NCBI GenBank assembly: GCA_002307185.1
Contig: DBTT01000042.1
Coordinates: 24,640 to 88,639, forward strand
DNA length: 64,000 nt
DNA from: Bacteroidales bacterium UBA1309
GTDB lineage: Bacteria > Bacteroidota > Bacteroidia > Bacteroidales > Dysgonomonadaceae
Direction: 5' to 3'
Shown here: positions 45,287-52,806 of the stretch, in pieces
How the letters are laid out: each line of letters starts with the position of its first letter
How positions within the stretch are numbered: the first letter of the stretch is position 1
Made by a program: the position numbers and the translations under genes
The notes under the pieces: model-generated
Told to the model about the DNA's origin: nothing
Seen by the model: only the letters and a program-made list of their open reading frames with translations
Databases searched by the model: none

Positions 45287-45682
45287 CTAATTTTGGGTAT
45301 CATCCTTTAAGTAGTTCTTGAACTTGTCTGATAGCCATAGATCAATATCATTTCTCATTAATTCATTAGGGTTAGACAGAAATTCACCATGAGATATATC
45401 TGACCCATCAGGAGCTATCAATTTATAATAGTGATCTCTTAGGTAGAATCTTGGGTTAAAATTTCGTTCTTTTGCAGTCCATCGCAATTCCATTGTAGTT
45501 ATAAATATTAAGTGGGCTTTAATAAATGCAAGTGAATCGTTCTTTTCTTTTATGGTTAGTTCGCACATTTTCCTATCTTCTGAACTTGTTGAAACGTATC
45601 CTTTTTCCCAAACCTCATATTTATATTCCTTTTTACAGGATATGAAAAACAACACCATCATGATAAATAGAAACGTCTTCAT
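45287..45682 (-). CDS. Small lipoprotein, island cargo (moron-like)
   Basis: The 131-residue precursor has a lipoprotein signal (MKTFLFIMMVLFFISC, lipidated Cys16) and a soluble body with tyrosines and charged residues. It is the only island gene on the minus strand and the last before attR, so it stands apart from the phage-like operon and probably has its own promoter (-7 element, plus CAAACTTA, 45708-45715). Such cargo genes may change the host surface. Its base composition is more A+T-rich than terS. Function unknown. Confidence 0.7.
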   Translation of the reverse strand: MKTFLFIMMVLFFISCKKEYKYEVWEKGYVSTSSEDRKMCELTIKEKNDSLAFIKAHLIFITTMELRWTAKERNFNPRFYLRDHYYKLIAPDGSDISHGEFLSNPNELMRNDIDLWLSDKFKNYLKDDTQN

Positions 45683-45939
45683 ATCGTAAATTTTAAATAT
45701 AATGGCACAAACTTAATAAATTAACTTTCATTCCCCTCTATTCTATCTAATAATTTTTTTAATATCATCGATGAAATTTATTTACAAGCGACCCCATCCT
45801 GCCCGAGGGAAACAGATAATCCACCCTCATGAACATTTCGTTATTCAGGGTCTTCCGAAATTTCGGCTTACTTCTTTTACTCTGAAGGTAATGTTGGAAT
45901 TTCCGATATTTTAAACATCTCCAAAATATTCTTCTGATA
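45683..45939. other. Right-end non-coding region of the island
   Basis: It contains the lipoprotein -7 element and a 47-codon plus-strand ORF (45771-45914, starting MKFIYKRPHP) with no recognised features. Nothing else is supported. Confidence 0.35.
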
Positions 45940-45980
45940 AAAAAACACCCGTTGGAATAACTATCGAACGGGTGTTTTTT
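45940..45980. terminator. Bidirectional terminator near the right end of the island
   Basis: A perfect 14-bp stem (45940-45953 with 45967-45980) starts with AAAAAA and ends with TTTTTT. Confidence 0.85.
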
Positions 45981-46010
45981 ATGCCCTTATCTCCCTTAAA
46001 AGCCTCATTT

Positions 46011-46032
46011 ATGTTCCTATAATGTCCCTATA
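46011..46032 (+). repeat. Tandem 11-bp repeats, likely integrase arm-binding sites (right)
   Basis: ATGTTCCTATA followed by ATGTCCCTATA, matching the pair at 37411-37432 with one mismatch. It is 50 bp inside attR. Confidence 0.65.
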
Positions 46033-46035
46033 AAG

Positions 46036-46070
46036 AAAAACACCTACAAGCAATAAGCTTATAAGTGTTT
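46036..46070 (-). terminator. Terminator supplied by the island to tRNA-Pro
   Basis: A 14-position stem with two mismatches (46038-46051 with 46057-46070) has an A-run on its left, which gives a U-run on the minus strand 12 bases after the tRNA 3' end. Confidence 0.65.
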
Positions 46071-46081
46071 GATTATTAACT

Positions 46082-46125
46082 GTCGGGATGACAGGATTTG
46101 AACCTGCGACCACACGCCCCCCAGA
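46082..46125 (+). repeat. attR: 44-bp copy within the intact tRNA-Pro gene
   Basis: Identical to attL (37248-37291). The island end restores the 3' half of the tRNA, so the gene stays functional after integration. Confidence 0.92.
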
Positions 46126-46156
46126 CGTGTACTCTACCGGGCTGAGCTACATCCCG
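46083..46156 (-). tRNA. tRNA-Pro (anticodon GGG)
   Basis: Read on the minus strand, the acceptor stem CGGGATG pairs with CATCCCG. The D-arm is GCTC...GAGT, and the anticodon arm is CACGT-CTGGGGG-GCGTG with GGG at 34-36. The T-arm is GCAGG-TTCAAAT-CCTGT and A73 is the discriminator. CCA is not encoded. Its 3' half serves as the attachment site of the island. Confidence 0.95.
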
Positions 46157-46223
46157 AAATGCGGATGCAAAAATAGGTCTTTTTTAGGATAGAAACAATA
46201 GTTTGCTAAACTTTTGTTACGGT

Positions 46224-46703
46224 TTATCTTTCATACCCCTGCTGAGGGTCTCTGTTGACAAGGCGGGTTCGGGCCATTTCTTCGTATTTGGTTTCCGGAC
46301 GGCCGTAGTTGCAATACGGATAGATGCTGATTCCTCCACGTGGAGTGAAAACCCCTATTATTTCGATGTAGCGCGGATCCATCAGCTTGATTAAATCTTT
46401 CATGATGATGTTTACGCAATCTTCGTGAAAAGCGCCGTGGTTGCGGAAACTGAACAAATAGAGCTTCAGGGCTTTGCTCTCCACCATCTTGATGTCGGGC
46501 AGATAGTTGATATGGATGGTTGCAAAGTCGGGCTGCCCTGTGATGGGACACAAACTGGTAAATTCCGGGCAATTGAAAGCAACCCAATAATCGTTTTCGG
46601 GGTGCTTGTTGTCAAATGCCTCCAATACTTCGGGAGCATAGTTGTCTTTGTATTCGGTTTTTCCCCCTAGGTGGCTAAGGCCTTCTATGTCTTTGTCACT
46701 CAT
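46224..46703 (-). CDS. queF: NADPH-dependent 7-cyano-7-deazaguanine reductase QueF
   Basis: The product is 159 residues from MSDKDIEG at 46703, the usual length of the short (type I) QueF. The nucleophile is C52 in TSLCPITGQPDF with D59 as acid, followed by ESKALKLYLFSFRNHGAFHEDCVN. It reduces preQ0 to preQ1 in queuosine biosynthesis. It lies 2 bp after queC, in the same operon. Confidence 0.95.
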   Translation of the reverse strand: MSDKDIEGLSHLGGKTEYKDNYAPEVLEAFDNKHPENDYWVAFNCPEFTSLCPITGQPDFATIHINYLPDIKMVESKALKLYLFSFRNHGAFHEDCVNIIMKDLIKLMDPRYIEIIGVFTPRGGISIYPYCNYGRPETKYEEMARTRLVNRDPQQGYER

Positions 46704-46705
46704 TT

Positions 46706-47371
46706 TTAGTCTTGTTTGTTTCTTATTTTCAGGTATTCTTCCAATCCGTGGCGGCGGAGTTTGCAGGATGGGCATTCGCCACAACCGTCTGCGATGATGC
46801 CGTTGTAGCAAGTCAGCGTTTCGTTTCTGACGATGTCAAATGCGCCGAGTTCGTCAGCCAATTGCCATGTTTGAGCCTTGTTGATCCACATGAGCGGGGT
46901 ATGGATCTTGAATTGCTCGTCCATAGCCAGGTTCAGGCTTGTGTTGACCGACATGATGAATGTGTCGCGGCAATCGGGATATCCGCTGTAATCGGCTTGC
47001 GAAACTCCTGTGACAATGTGACGGATGCCGTGGCTGCGGGCGACGACAGCCGCGAAAGTCAGGAACATCATGTTGCGTCCGGGAACAAATGTGTTTGGAT
47101 AGCTGTCGGCGGGTTTTTCCTTGTCCATCTCCATGTCGCTGGTCAGCGAGCTTACCGAAATTTTGCTTATAAGGGAAGCGTCAAGCACCTGAAAAGGTAC
47201 TTCTGCACGTTCCGCAATGCCTTGGGCCACTTCAATTTCCTTTGAATGTCTTTGTCCATAACTCATACAAAGCGCCCGGACACTTGAAAAATGTTTCAAT
47301 GCCCAATAGAGGCAAGTGGTTGAGTCCTGTCCTCCAGAGAAAAGGACCAAAGCTGGTTCGTTGTATTTCAT
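46706..47371 (-). CDS. queC: 7-cyano-7-deazaguanine synthase QueC
   Basis: The product is 221 residues from MKYNEPAL at 47371. It has the PP-loop SGGQDST (12-18) for ATP pyrophosphatase chemistry and a C-terminal zinc cluster (CYNG...CGECPSC). It converts 7-carboxy-7-deazaguanine to preQ0, which QueF, encoded next, reduces. Transcription likely starts at the promoter near 47603-47634, leaving a leader of about 225 bases. Confidence 0.95.
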   Translation of the reverse strand: MKYNEPALVLFSGGQDSTTCLYWALKHFSSVRALCMSYGQRHSKEIEVAQGIAERAEVPFQVLDASLISKISVSSLTSDMEMDKEKPADSYPNTFVPGRNMMFLTFAAVVARSHGIRHIVTGVSQADYSGYPDCRDTFIMSVNTSLNLAMDEQFKIHTPLMWINKAQTWQLADELGAFDIVRNETLTCYNGIIADGCGECPSCKLRRHGLEEYLKIRNKQD

Positions 47372-47602
47372 AAAAACGTATTTGATGGGTAATCTACGTT
47401 TAATTAGATCACGCTTATTAAACAACAACTTACCTCAATATCAATTTTTGAAAAAAACGTGCTACGAAACGGAGCATAAGAAGAATACAAAATCGGCTGT
47501 GAAGATAGTCTGTAAGGCTTCAAGGGCGAGATTGAATTTCATTTTTCTTCGTTTTTTACGTGGTTGATACTAAGATACACGGGAAATGATTTATTTCCGA
47601 TG
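47372..47602 (-). other. Long 5' leader of queC-queF
   Basis: Between the promoter and queC lies about 225 bases of leader. I found no preQ1 riboswitch consensus. A 26-codon ORF (47462-47542, MKFNLALEAL...) with a weak ribosome site is the only coding candidate. A small hairpin, GGAAAT/ATTTCC, lies at the start of the leader. Confidence 0.35.
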
Positions 47603-47634
47603 CAAAGTTAGGCATAAGATCTTTATTTCGCAAA
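47603..47634 (-). promoter_or_regulatory. Putative queC-queF promoter
   Basis: On the minus strand: TTTG (plus 47631-47634), 20 bases, TAACTTTG (plus 47603-47610). This matches the Bacteroidetes promoter form fully. Confidence 0.7.
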
Positions 47635-47674
47635 ACAATCTTATAGCCACCTTCACAATGACATTGAAGAATAA

Positions 47675-49147
47675 TTAATTGGCAACAACTTCTTCCATTT
47701 TTTTGATTCCATCGCGGTTGAATAGTACCCGGTATTTGCGGTAAAAGACTTTCTTGTTGCTTTCTCCCCGCAAAATAAAATGAAGGGGATACACTTTCTG
47801 TCCTCTAAATGAGAGGTATCCGTTTTGTTCATCGGCCACAAAAAGGGGCAAAGAAGAGTCGCTCATTTTTTCGGTGAGATGGAAAAGATGAAATTTCAGA
47901 ATGTCGTTGATTCCTCGGTAATTATATTCTTTGAGGGATGATATTTTGGTGACAGAGAGTGTCACCAACTTTTTGTAGAGTATAATCTGTTCATTGTAAA
48001 TCCTGTTTTCCGCTTCCACGATGGGTATTCTCTGACGAAGATTGAACACCTCTTCGGGCAATTTTGCTTCCGATACATATTCCGCCGATTCTTTGATCAC
48101 ACCGATTTCAATAGCACGTGTGCTGAGCTTGCGCTTGCGGTCGAAGTATTTTTTTCCCAGCTGGGAACTAAAATAATAGCGCATGAGGTCTTTTATTCGG
48201 TCTTTGAACATATAGCTGACAACAATTATGAGGAATAGGGGCAAGGTGTATTGTTGATAATGTTGCTGCGCCTTGAATGTAACAACAGTAGCAAAAAGCA
48301 TGGAAACACCCGCTGCAATGCTATAGAAAAACTGCTCCGCGAAGCGTCCGTCGCGACTGCTCTTGATGTGTAAAAAAAGAACACTTTCAATCACCTTTTT
48401 GAGGATTCCCCATTGCATCACCACCCAGTTGTTGTTTTCCAGGTTGTTCGCCTCTAGGTTGGGGAATTTTTTCTTTCTTCGTTCTTGTTCTTCGCTGAGG
48501 ATCAGAGGAAGAAGCATATCCTTGATCTCTCCATAATTGTCTTCGTTTTCAAAATGCCGCATCAGCCGAAAGGCATGCTGTTCAATGACGTTGCTAATGA
48601 AATTGTCTCCATAGGCAAAATATTCTTTCCATTCATCAGACAAATCTTTACGATGAACCTGGGAGTAGAGGTTGCGGTAGAATTGGACGATACGCTGCAG
48701 ATCGGCCACAAATTGGCGACACCTATTTGCTCCCTGGGCATTCGGCAAGGACACAATCCGGGTCACCTCATCACGGATCGAGCTTTTGCAGATATTAGCG
48801 AACACTTTCACCTCGTGAACAAACTGTTCTCCTTTTTCATCCGAAGCGGGTTCCTTCAATACCAGCTGAAGGGAGTGCAACAGTTTGCTTCTAGGGCTTC
48901 CTGGCTGAGAAGAAATAATCTCAGGAAGAAGGAAATCAGGTGTTATAAACCGAATTTTTGAATTGACATCCTTGAAAAAATCTTGTTTGGAATAAGTGTC
49001 GCTATTGATCTCAAGACTATTGGGGACAAACAGCCAGGTATTGATGCTGAATTCCTCTTGACTATCAGCTGTCGTTTGGTCCGAAATAAAAGAGATTTTA
49101 AATTCGAACGAAAACTTGTCATGTATTTTGACATTGGTCTCTATCAT
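47675..49147 (-). CDS. Hypothetical two-helix membrane protein
   Basis: The product is 490 residues from MIETNVKIHDKF at 49147; the longer frame is antisense to or overlaps the CYTH gene without similarity. About 285 soluble residues precede two transmembrane segments (SIAAGVSMLFATVVTF and LPLFLIIVVSYMF), followed by a basic stretch (RKRKLSTRA) and a soluble C-terminus. Its start lies 29 bp inside the CYTH gene, so the pair is coupled. I do not recognise the family. Pairing with a CYTH phosphohydrolase-like protein may hint at a nucleotide or polyphosphate function. Confidence 0.75.
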   Translation of the reverse strand: MIETNVKIHDKFSFEFKISFISDQTTADSQEEFSINTWLFVPNSLEINSDTYSKQDFFKDVNSKIRFITPDFLLPEIISSQPGSPRSKLLHSLQLVLKEPASDEKGEQFVHEVKVFANICKSSIRDEVTRIVSLPNAQGANRCRQFVADLQRIVQFYRNLYSQVHRKDLSDEWKEYFAYGDNFISNVIEQHAFRLMRHFENEDNYGEIKDMLLPLILSEEQERRKKKFPNLEANNLENNNWVVMQWGILKKVIESVLFLHIKSSRDGRFAEQFFYSIAAGVSMLFATVVTFKAQQHYQQYTLPLFLIIVVSYMFKDRIKDLMRYYFSSQLGKKYFDRKRKLSTRAIEIGVIKESAEYVSEAKLPEEVFNLRQRIPIVEAENRIYNEQIILYKKLVTLSVTKISSLKEYNYRGINDILKFHLFHLTEKMSDSSLPLFVADEQNGYLSFRGQKVYPLHFILRGESNKKVFYRKYRVLFNRDGIKKMEEVVAN

Positions 49148-49622
49148 TTTTCCACTCAGAATAAGGATGTTGAGAAAGATACGAATTGTAATAACGAACA
49201 TCGCCAGTGACTTCCTTGCCAAGCCATTCGGGTTGAACAAATTCTTCCTCCTCGCTGGCAAGCTCCACTTCCGCGACGATCAACCCTTGGTTTTCTCCAT
49301 GAAATTCATCCACTTCAAAGGTGTGTTTCCCGCTTTTCACCAAGTAGCGGACTTTTTCAATCTTTCCCTTATTGCAAATTTGGAGCAATTGTTCGGCTTC
49401 GTCCACGGGAATCTCCGTTTCCCACTCAAAACGGCTCATGCCAGAATCCGAACCTGGCCCCTTGATGGTGATAAAACCTTTATCGCCTTTCATGCGGATA
49501 CGAACATTTCGCCCTTTGCCTTCGGAGAGGATATACCCTTGTTTGATGGTCTTGGCATCATAGGCTGCGGGCTTGAAGTCGCCAACGACCAAAAATTTTC
49601 TTTCGATTTCAATCCCAACCAT
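49119..49622 (-). CDS. CYTH domain protein (triphosphate tunnel metalloenzyme)
   Basis: The 167-residue protein has the defining EIERKF (ExExK: E5, E7, K9) at its N-terminus. Basic and acidic tunnel strands follow: RNVRIRMKGDKGFITIKGP, RFEWETEIP, KVRYLVKSG, FEVDEFHGEN and IVAEVELASEEE. Family members hydrolyse tripolyphosphate or thiamine triphosphate, or act as class IV adenylate cyclases. Bacterial stand-alone ones are often tripolyphosphatases. It is second in an operon after the DUF4831 gene (11-bp gap) and overlaps the membrane-protein gene by 29 bp. Confidence 0.9.
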   Translation of the reverse strand: MVGIEIERKFLVVGDFKPAAYDAKTIKQGYILSEGKGRNVRIRMKGDKGFITIKGPGSDSGMSRFEWETEIPVDEAEQLLQICNKGKIEKVRYLVKSGKHTFEVDEFHGENQGLIVAEVELASEEEEFVQPEWLGKEVTGDVRYYNSYLSQHPYSEWKNDRDQCQNT

Positions 49623-49633
49623 AATCGTTCCCG

Positions 49634-50722
49634 CTATTGTATAATTTGCTTGATAGCACCTAGGTCTGGAAAGAAAATCACTTTGACGGGCTGCTTGTTG
49701 TTGTCGAACATTTTTTCAGCAAGCACATCTTGCTGACCATATTGAACGACATCAATTTCCTTTTTTACAAATTCTTTTGAGTCGAAAGAGATTCTCAGGT
49801 TAGCCTTTCCTGGGATGTTATAAATAATTCCCTTGGAGAATTTTTCGGCCAAGGCCTTTTCTTCTTTCGGTGTCAGAATCGGTTTGACAATCGGAGTTTT
49901 ATTCGTCAACGACAGATAGACTGGCGCACCGGACAAATCATCGGCCGGCACAACACCTAAATGTTTTGAAAAACGGAACAAGACTTGTTTGTCAATGTTC
50001 TTGTCTGAAGGAACAACAGTAAATGCCACACTGGATGTTTCAGCAGTTTCTTGACCGATAAACATTTGAGTAAGTGCTTTCTCTTGCTGTGTCAACTGAT
50101 CCATCACAATCTTATACGCATTCCCATCGGGAGGCATGTTGTCGGCCTCGCCTGTGAGGATGTTGTTTTTGCTTTCACGCAATTTGTAAATCTGCTTGGC
50201 GATCAATTCCGCCTGTTTGGCGGTGGACCCAGCCGAAAGAATCTCTTCCGAAAGGAATGTGCGTGGATTTGGCAGAACATCGGGAGCAGAGTTTTGAAGC
50301 TCTGTGGCCTCTGCTGTTTTGGGTTCAAACACGGCATCGCTATTGATGGCGCAAATCACACCATCTTTTGTTAGAGTAATAAAAGGGGAGGTGGTGTTGG
50401 ATCGAAATTCTACCAAAAACGAGTTTCCCTTATCCGGAATCCCTTTGCTGGAAGAAGTAATGTTAGTCAATTCATAGATAGTCTCATCTTGACGAATCGG
50501 ATTAGATATATTCAAATAACGTTCTGCATACTGATAATATTCTCCTGCCGTACGGGTCGTTTTGAGGATAGTTGCAGTTATTGTAATCGAAGTTTTCGGC
50601 AAAGTGTAAGCCACTCCGTAGTTGTTGCCCTTCACAGCGGACATCTTCACTGTGGTTTGCGCCGAAAGAGAAGCAGTGGCCAAAAGGATGACACCGAAAA
50701 AAAGACGAATCGTGCGTTTCAT
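49634..50722 (-). CDS. DUF4831 family secreted protein
   Basis: The 362-residue precursor has a signal peptide (MKRTIRLFFGVILLATASLSA-Q). The body matches the Bacteroidetes DUF4831 pattern with GVAYTLPKTSITITATILKT near residue 36 and YQYAERYLN. It probably acts in the periplasm or at the outer membrane. It is the first gene of the operon with CYTH and the membrane protein. Function unknown. Confidence 0.8.
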   Translation of the reverse strand: MKRTIRLFFGVILLATASLSAQTTVKMSAVKGNNYGVAYTLPKTSITITATILKTTRTAGEYYQYAERYLNISNPIRQDETIYELTNITSSSKGIPDKGNSFLVEFRSNTTSPFITLTKDGVICAINSDAVFEPKTAEATELQNSAPDVLPNPRTFLSEEILSAGSTAKQAELIAKQIYKLRESKNNILTGEADNMPPDGNAYKIVMDQLTQQEKALTQMFIGQETAETSSVAFTVVPSDKNIDKQVLFRFSKHLGVVPADDLSGAPVYLSLTNKTPIVKPILTPKEEKALAEKFSKGIIYNIPGKANLRISFDSKEFVKKEIDVVQYGQQDVLAEKMFDNNKQPVKVIFFPDLGAIKQIIQ

Positions 50723-50987
50723 CGTTGTTTAATTTTTTGTTTACACAAAACTAATAAAAAATAATGTACAATTTATTATTGAAGACGAAACAGATTGCAG
50801 GCAAAGACCATTCTTTAGGCGCGGTTCCCTTTTGCCTGCCAAAACATCAATTGGCTGATGAGCGGATAGGGCAATTCTTTATCAAATTTGAAAAACAGGA
50901 AGGGTATCAAGAAAGGTAAGTATTTGAATCCACACGGCAACCGATCTAAGAACAAAGATCACAATAGGCATGTTATGAGTATATTAT
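50723..50987. other. Intergenic region upstream of the DUF4831 gene
   Basis: It contains a -7-like element (plus CAAAACTA, 50746-50753). Apart from this and the terminator at its right edge, I see nothing supported. Confidence 0.4.
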
Positions 50988-51036
50988 AAAAAAAAGTTGA
51001 AGCACCTCCCGTTGCGCGGAGGAGAATTCTTCAACT
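50988..51036 (-). terminator. Intrinsic terminator after the 51067-51774 gene
   Basis: A long imperfect stem (AAGTTGAAG ... CTTCAACTT with inner CTCC/GGAG, 50995-51036) is flanked on the left by a long A-run, which is a U-run on the minus strand. Confidence 0.75.
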
Positions 51037-51066
51037 TATCACCATGAGAGTAGAGGTCTTTAGGTC

Positions 51067-51774
51067 TTAATATATATACCTCCACTGTAAATTGTTCATA
51101 TATTCTTCCACATCGATAACTCTCACAAAACTCTTCGCAATATTACTGTTGGAATCCTTGCAAATCCACTCCAATTCCTGCACTCCATTGCCGCACGGCA
51201 AAGAGAGAGCCAAAATATAGGTGACAAACACATACGAATATTTGCTTTCGGCAGTTCGCTCCATCGTATAAGAATACCCCTTCTCAGTCAAAGTTTCAGG
51301 ATTGATACCCATTATGTCGGTATTATAAGGTGGAATCAGTGATATCGGTCTGTCTTTTACTAATTTGTATGTGACCGCCCTGCAAGTAGCATAGAAAACC
51401 CCAGGTTTTAAACCCAAATTTTGTGCTGATTGTGGAGAAATATACACCTTTCTATCTTTGTAGATGTCTGTGAAATATGAATATCCAATATCAAGATGAA
51501 CAGTGTCACCAATATAATCTAATGTCGATATTGTTTCAGTGTATCTCAACAGCCGTTTCTTGCTAGCTGGAAATACTGCTTCGAGAGAAAGCATAGATTT
51601 GCTTTTCAGAGCAAATAATATAGACTGCATCTTGGAAGAAATATATGGAATATAATATATACTTCTCTCTTGATTAAAATACCTCACGCCTCGAGGTCGA
51701 GAACGTGAAATACAATCAGTCGGACAAAAAGTCCCAATGGAATCCGAGAACAATAAAAAATGGCAATTATCCAT
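51067..51774 (-). CDS. Hypothetical protein
   Basis: The 235-residue protein has no clear signal peptide. The start is uncertain: ATG at 51774 gives the whole frame and an internal ATG at 51630 (MQSILFALK) is possible. The C-terminal part is strand-rich (VHLDIGYSYFTDIYKDRKVYISPQ, YATCRAVTYKLVKD, YVFVTYILALSLPCGNG). It follows a large hairpin. No family recognised; it may be a protein that lost its N-terminal export signal. Confidence 0.5.
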   Translation of the reverse strand: MDNCHFLLFSDSIGTFCPTDCISRSRPRGVRYFNQERSIYYIPYISSKMQSILFALKSKSMLSLEAVFPASKKRLLRYTETISTLDYIGDTVHLDIGYSYFTDIYKDRKVYISPQSAQNLGLKPGVFYATCRAVTYKLVKDRPISLIPPYNTDIMGINPETLTEKGYSYTMERTAESKYSYVFVTYILALSLPCGNGVQELEWICKDSNSNIAKSFVRVIDVEEYMNNLQWRYIY

Positions 51775-51804
51775 AAAGCGTATTCTTTAAATAGTGGGGG
51801 AAAT

Positions 51805-51858
51805 ATTTTTTCAAGAATGCAATGCTTTGGTCACAAAGTGTTACATTCTTGAAAAAAT
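51805..51858. repeat. Large nested hairpin upstream of the 51067-51774 gene
   Basis: A perfect 15-bp outer stem (51805-51819 with 51844-51858) encloses a second hairpin, CTTTG-GTCA-CAAAG (51825-51838). It may end the DUF3244 transcript or attenuate the downstream gene. Confidence 0.6.
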
Positions 51859-52007
51859 CCAATCGACTTTCTACTTCATTTTCACAAGTCAAACACTACA
51901 AGCAAAAAGCCGTATCCTTGAATAGTATTTTGTATTTATGGAAAATTATTTTTGAGAAATTGAAGTCTTTGACTAATAATCCACACCTAAAAAATATTGA
52001 CAAAGCT

Positions 52008-52412
52008 TTAAATATCTCCCGACACATCTCCATAGACTGTCGTGTAGCGGATGTAATAGTCCCCAGAATTAATGTCTATTCCTTCAGGTGCGATGAAAGA
52101 ATCTTCTTCTCCAGAATCTACTATGGTAGAATAGACCACTTCTTCTGTATAAGAAGAGACAATTTCAATAAGCACGTAGCCCAAGTCGGCATTGAAGGCG
52201 GTGTACACAGCCCCCGAAACATTATACGCCTCGATTGGATCAGCCTCACTCACAGAAGAGGTAGAGGTTGTGGAAACTGTATCAACCAGAACAAGCGCTC
52301 TGGGTTCACCTATGAGGATGCTGCCCATTAGTTCTATTTTCGTTTTTGCCTGAAGGCTTGCCGAGAATAACACTGTTACCAGAATAAAGATAAATGAATA
52401 AATCCGTTTCAT
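52008..52412 (-). CDS. DUF3244 family small secreted protein
   Basis: The 134-residue precursor has a signal peptide (MKRIYSFIFILVTVLF to LQA-K) and an immunoglobulin-like strand pattern typical of DUF3244 (IEAYNVSGAVYTAFNADLGYVLIEIVSSYTEEVVYSTIVD, GDYYIRYTTVYGD). These small proteins are abundant in Bacteroidales; function is not established. It lies downstream of a TPR-LuxR regulator, a pairing that suggests it may be that regulator's target or signal. Confidence 0.75.
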   Translation of the reverse strand: MKRIYSFIFILVTVLFSASLQAKTKIELMGSILIGEPRALVLVDTVSTTSTSSVSEADPIEAYNVSGAVYTAFNADLGYVLIEIVSSYTEEVVYSTIVDSGEEDSFIAPEGIDINSGDYYIRYTTVYGDVSGDI

Positions 52413-52470
52413 GATTTTGTTTTTTCGTTTTGTATTCTTTTTAATTTTCGCCTTTTTCTTGATACTTTGA

Positions 52471-52502
52471 CAAAAGTAAAGACTCTAAAGCTGCCAGTCA
52501 AT
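52471..52502 (-). promoter_or_regulatory. Putative promoter of the DUF3244 gene
   Basis: On the minus strand: ATTG (plus 52499-52502, 3/4 to TTTG), 20 bases, TACTTTTG (plus 52471-52478). The gene start is about 60 bases further on. Confidence 0.5.
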
Positions 52503-52806
52503 ATCATTTTCGGGGTATATAGGGTGTTTAACTTTTGCCCATCAATTAATGTATTGGTTTTAAGAGTATTGTAAAAAAGGTATATAGGTGTCTTGATGTG
52601 TTTTTTTTACAAACTCTGCTGTGAAGCTCAATAAAGGGGAACGAAATAACTGGTTTTTGCAACAATTCACCTTTTATGAATTGTCGCTAAAGCGTTTTTT
52701 TTCGTAATAATTGGGATTGGCTCACATCATGATATCGAAAAAGTCCCGACCTCTTTCAAAAGGGATACCAGGTATTTGACCAACCTAATATTGCCCGATT
52801 TTTATT
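52503..52806. other. Intergenic region between DUF3244 and TPR-LuxR genes
   Basis: About 300 bp of A+T-rich sequence in which I see no gene, RNA or clear repeat. It is a possible target region for the adjacent LuxR-type protein. Confidence 0.35.

Larger units (their letters stand above)
37248..46125 (+). mobile_element. Integrated phage-satellite-like island (PICI-like) in tRNA-Pro(GGG)
   Basis: An 8.9-kb element is bounded by 44-bp perfect direct repeats of the tRNA-Pro 3' half (37248-37291 and 46082-46125). In order it encodes a tyrosine integrase next to attL, an unknown coiled-coil protein, an excisionase-like HTH protein, an unknown protein, a RepA-like ATPase, an iteron-type origin, RusA, several unknown proteins, a frameshifted gene, a small terminase subunit and a minus-strand lipoprotein. 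Almost all genes run in one direction with overlaps. There is no large terminase, portal, capsid, tail, lysis or conjugation gene. Integrase plus replication module plus terS alone is the hallmark of phage satellites. An alternative reading is a heavily reduced prophage. Confidence 0.82.

Noticed and set aside
37248..46125. Complete prophage
   Set aside because: No large terminase, portal, capsid, tail or lysis genes are found in the full 8.9 kb, so a satellite or remnant fits better.
37248..46125. Conjugative or mobilisable element
   Set aside because: No relaxase, Tra or Mob genes are present. The replication and terS genes are phage-type.
47372..47602. preQ1 riboswitch in front of queC
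   Set aside because: I looked for the short preQ1-I pattern (A-rich tail pairing with a hairpin loop) and did not find it. Only an uncharacterised leader can be stated.
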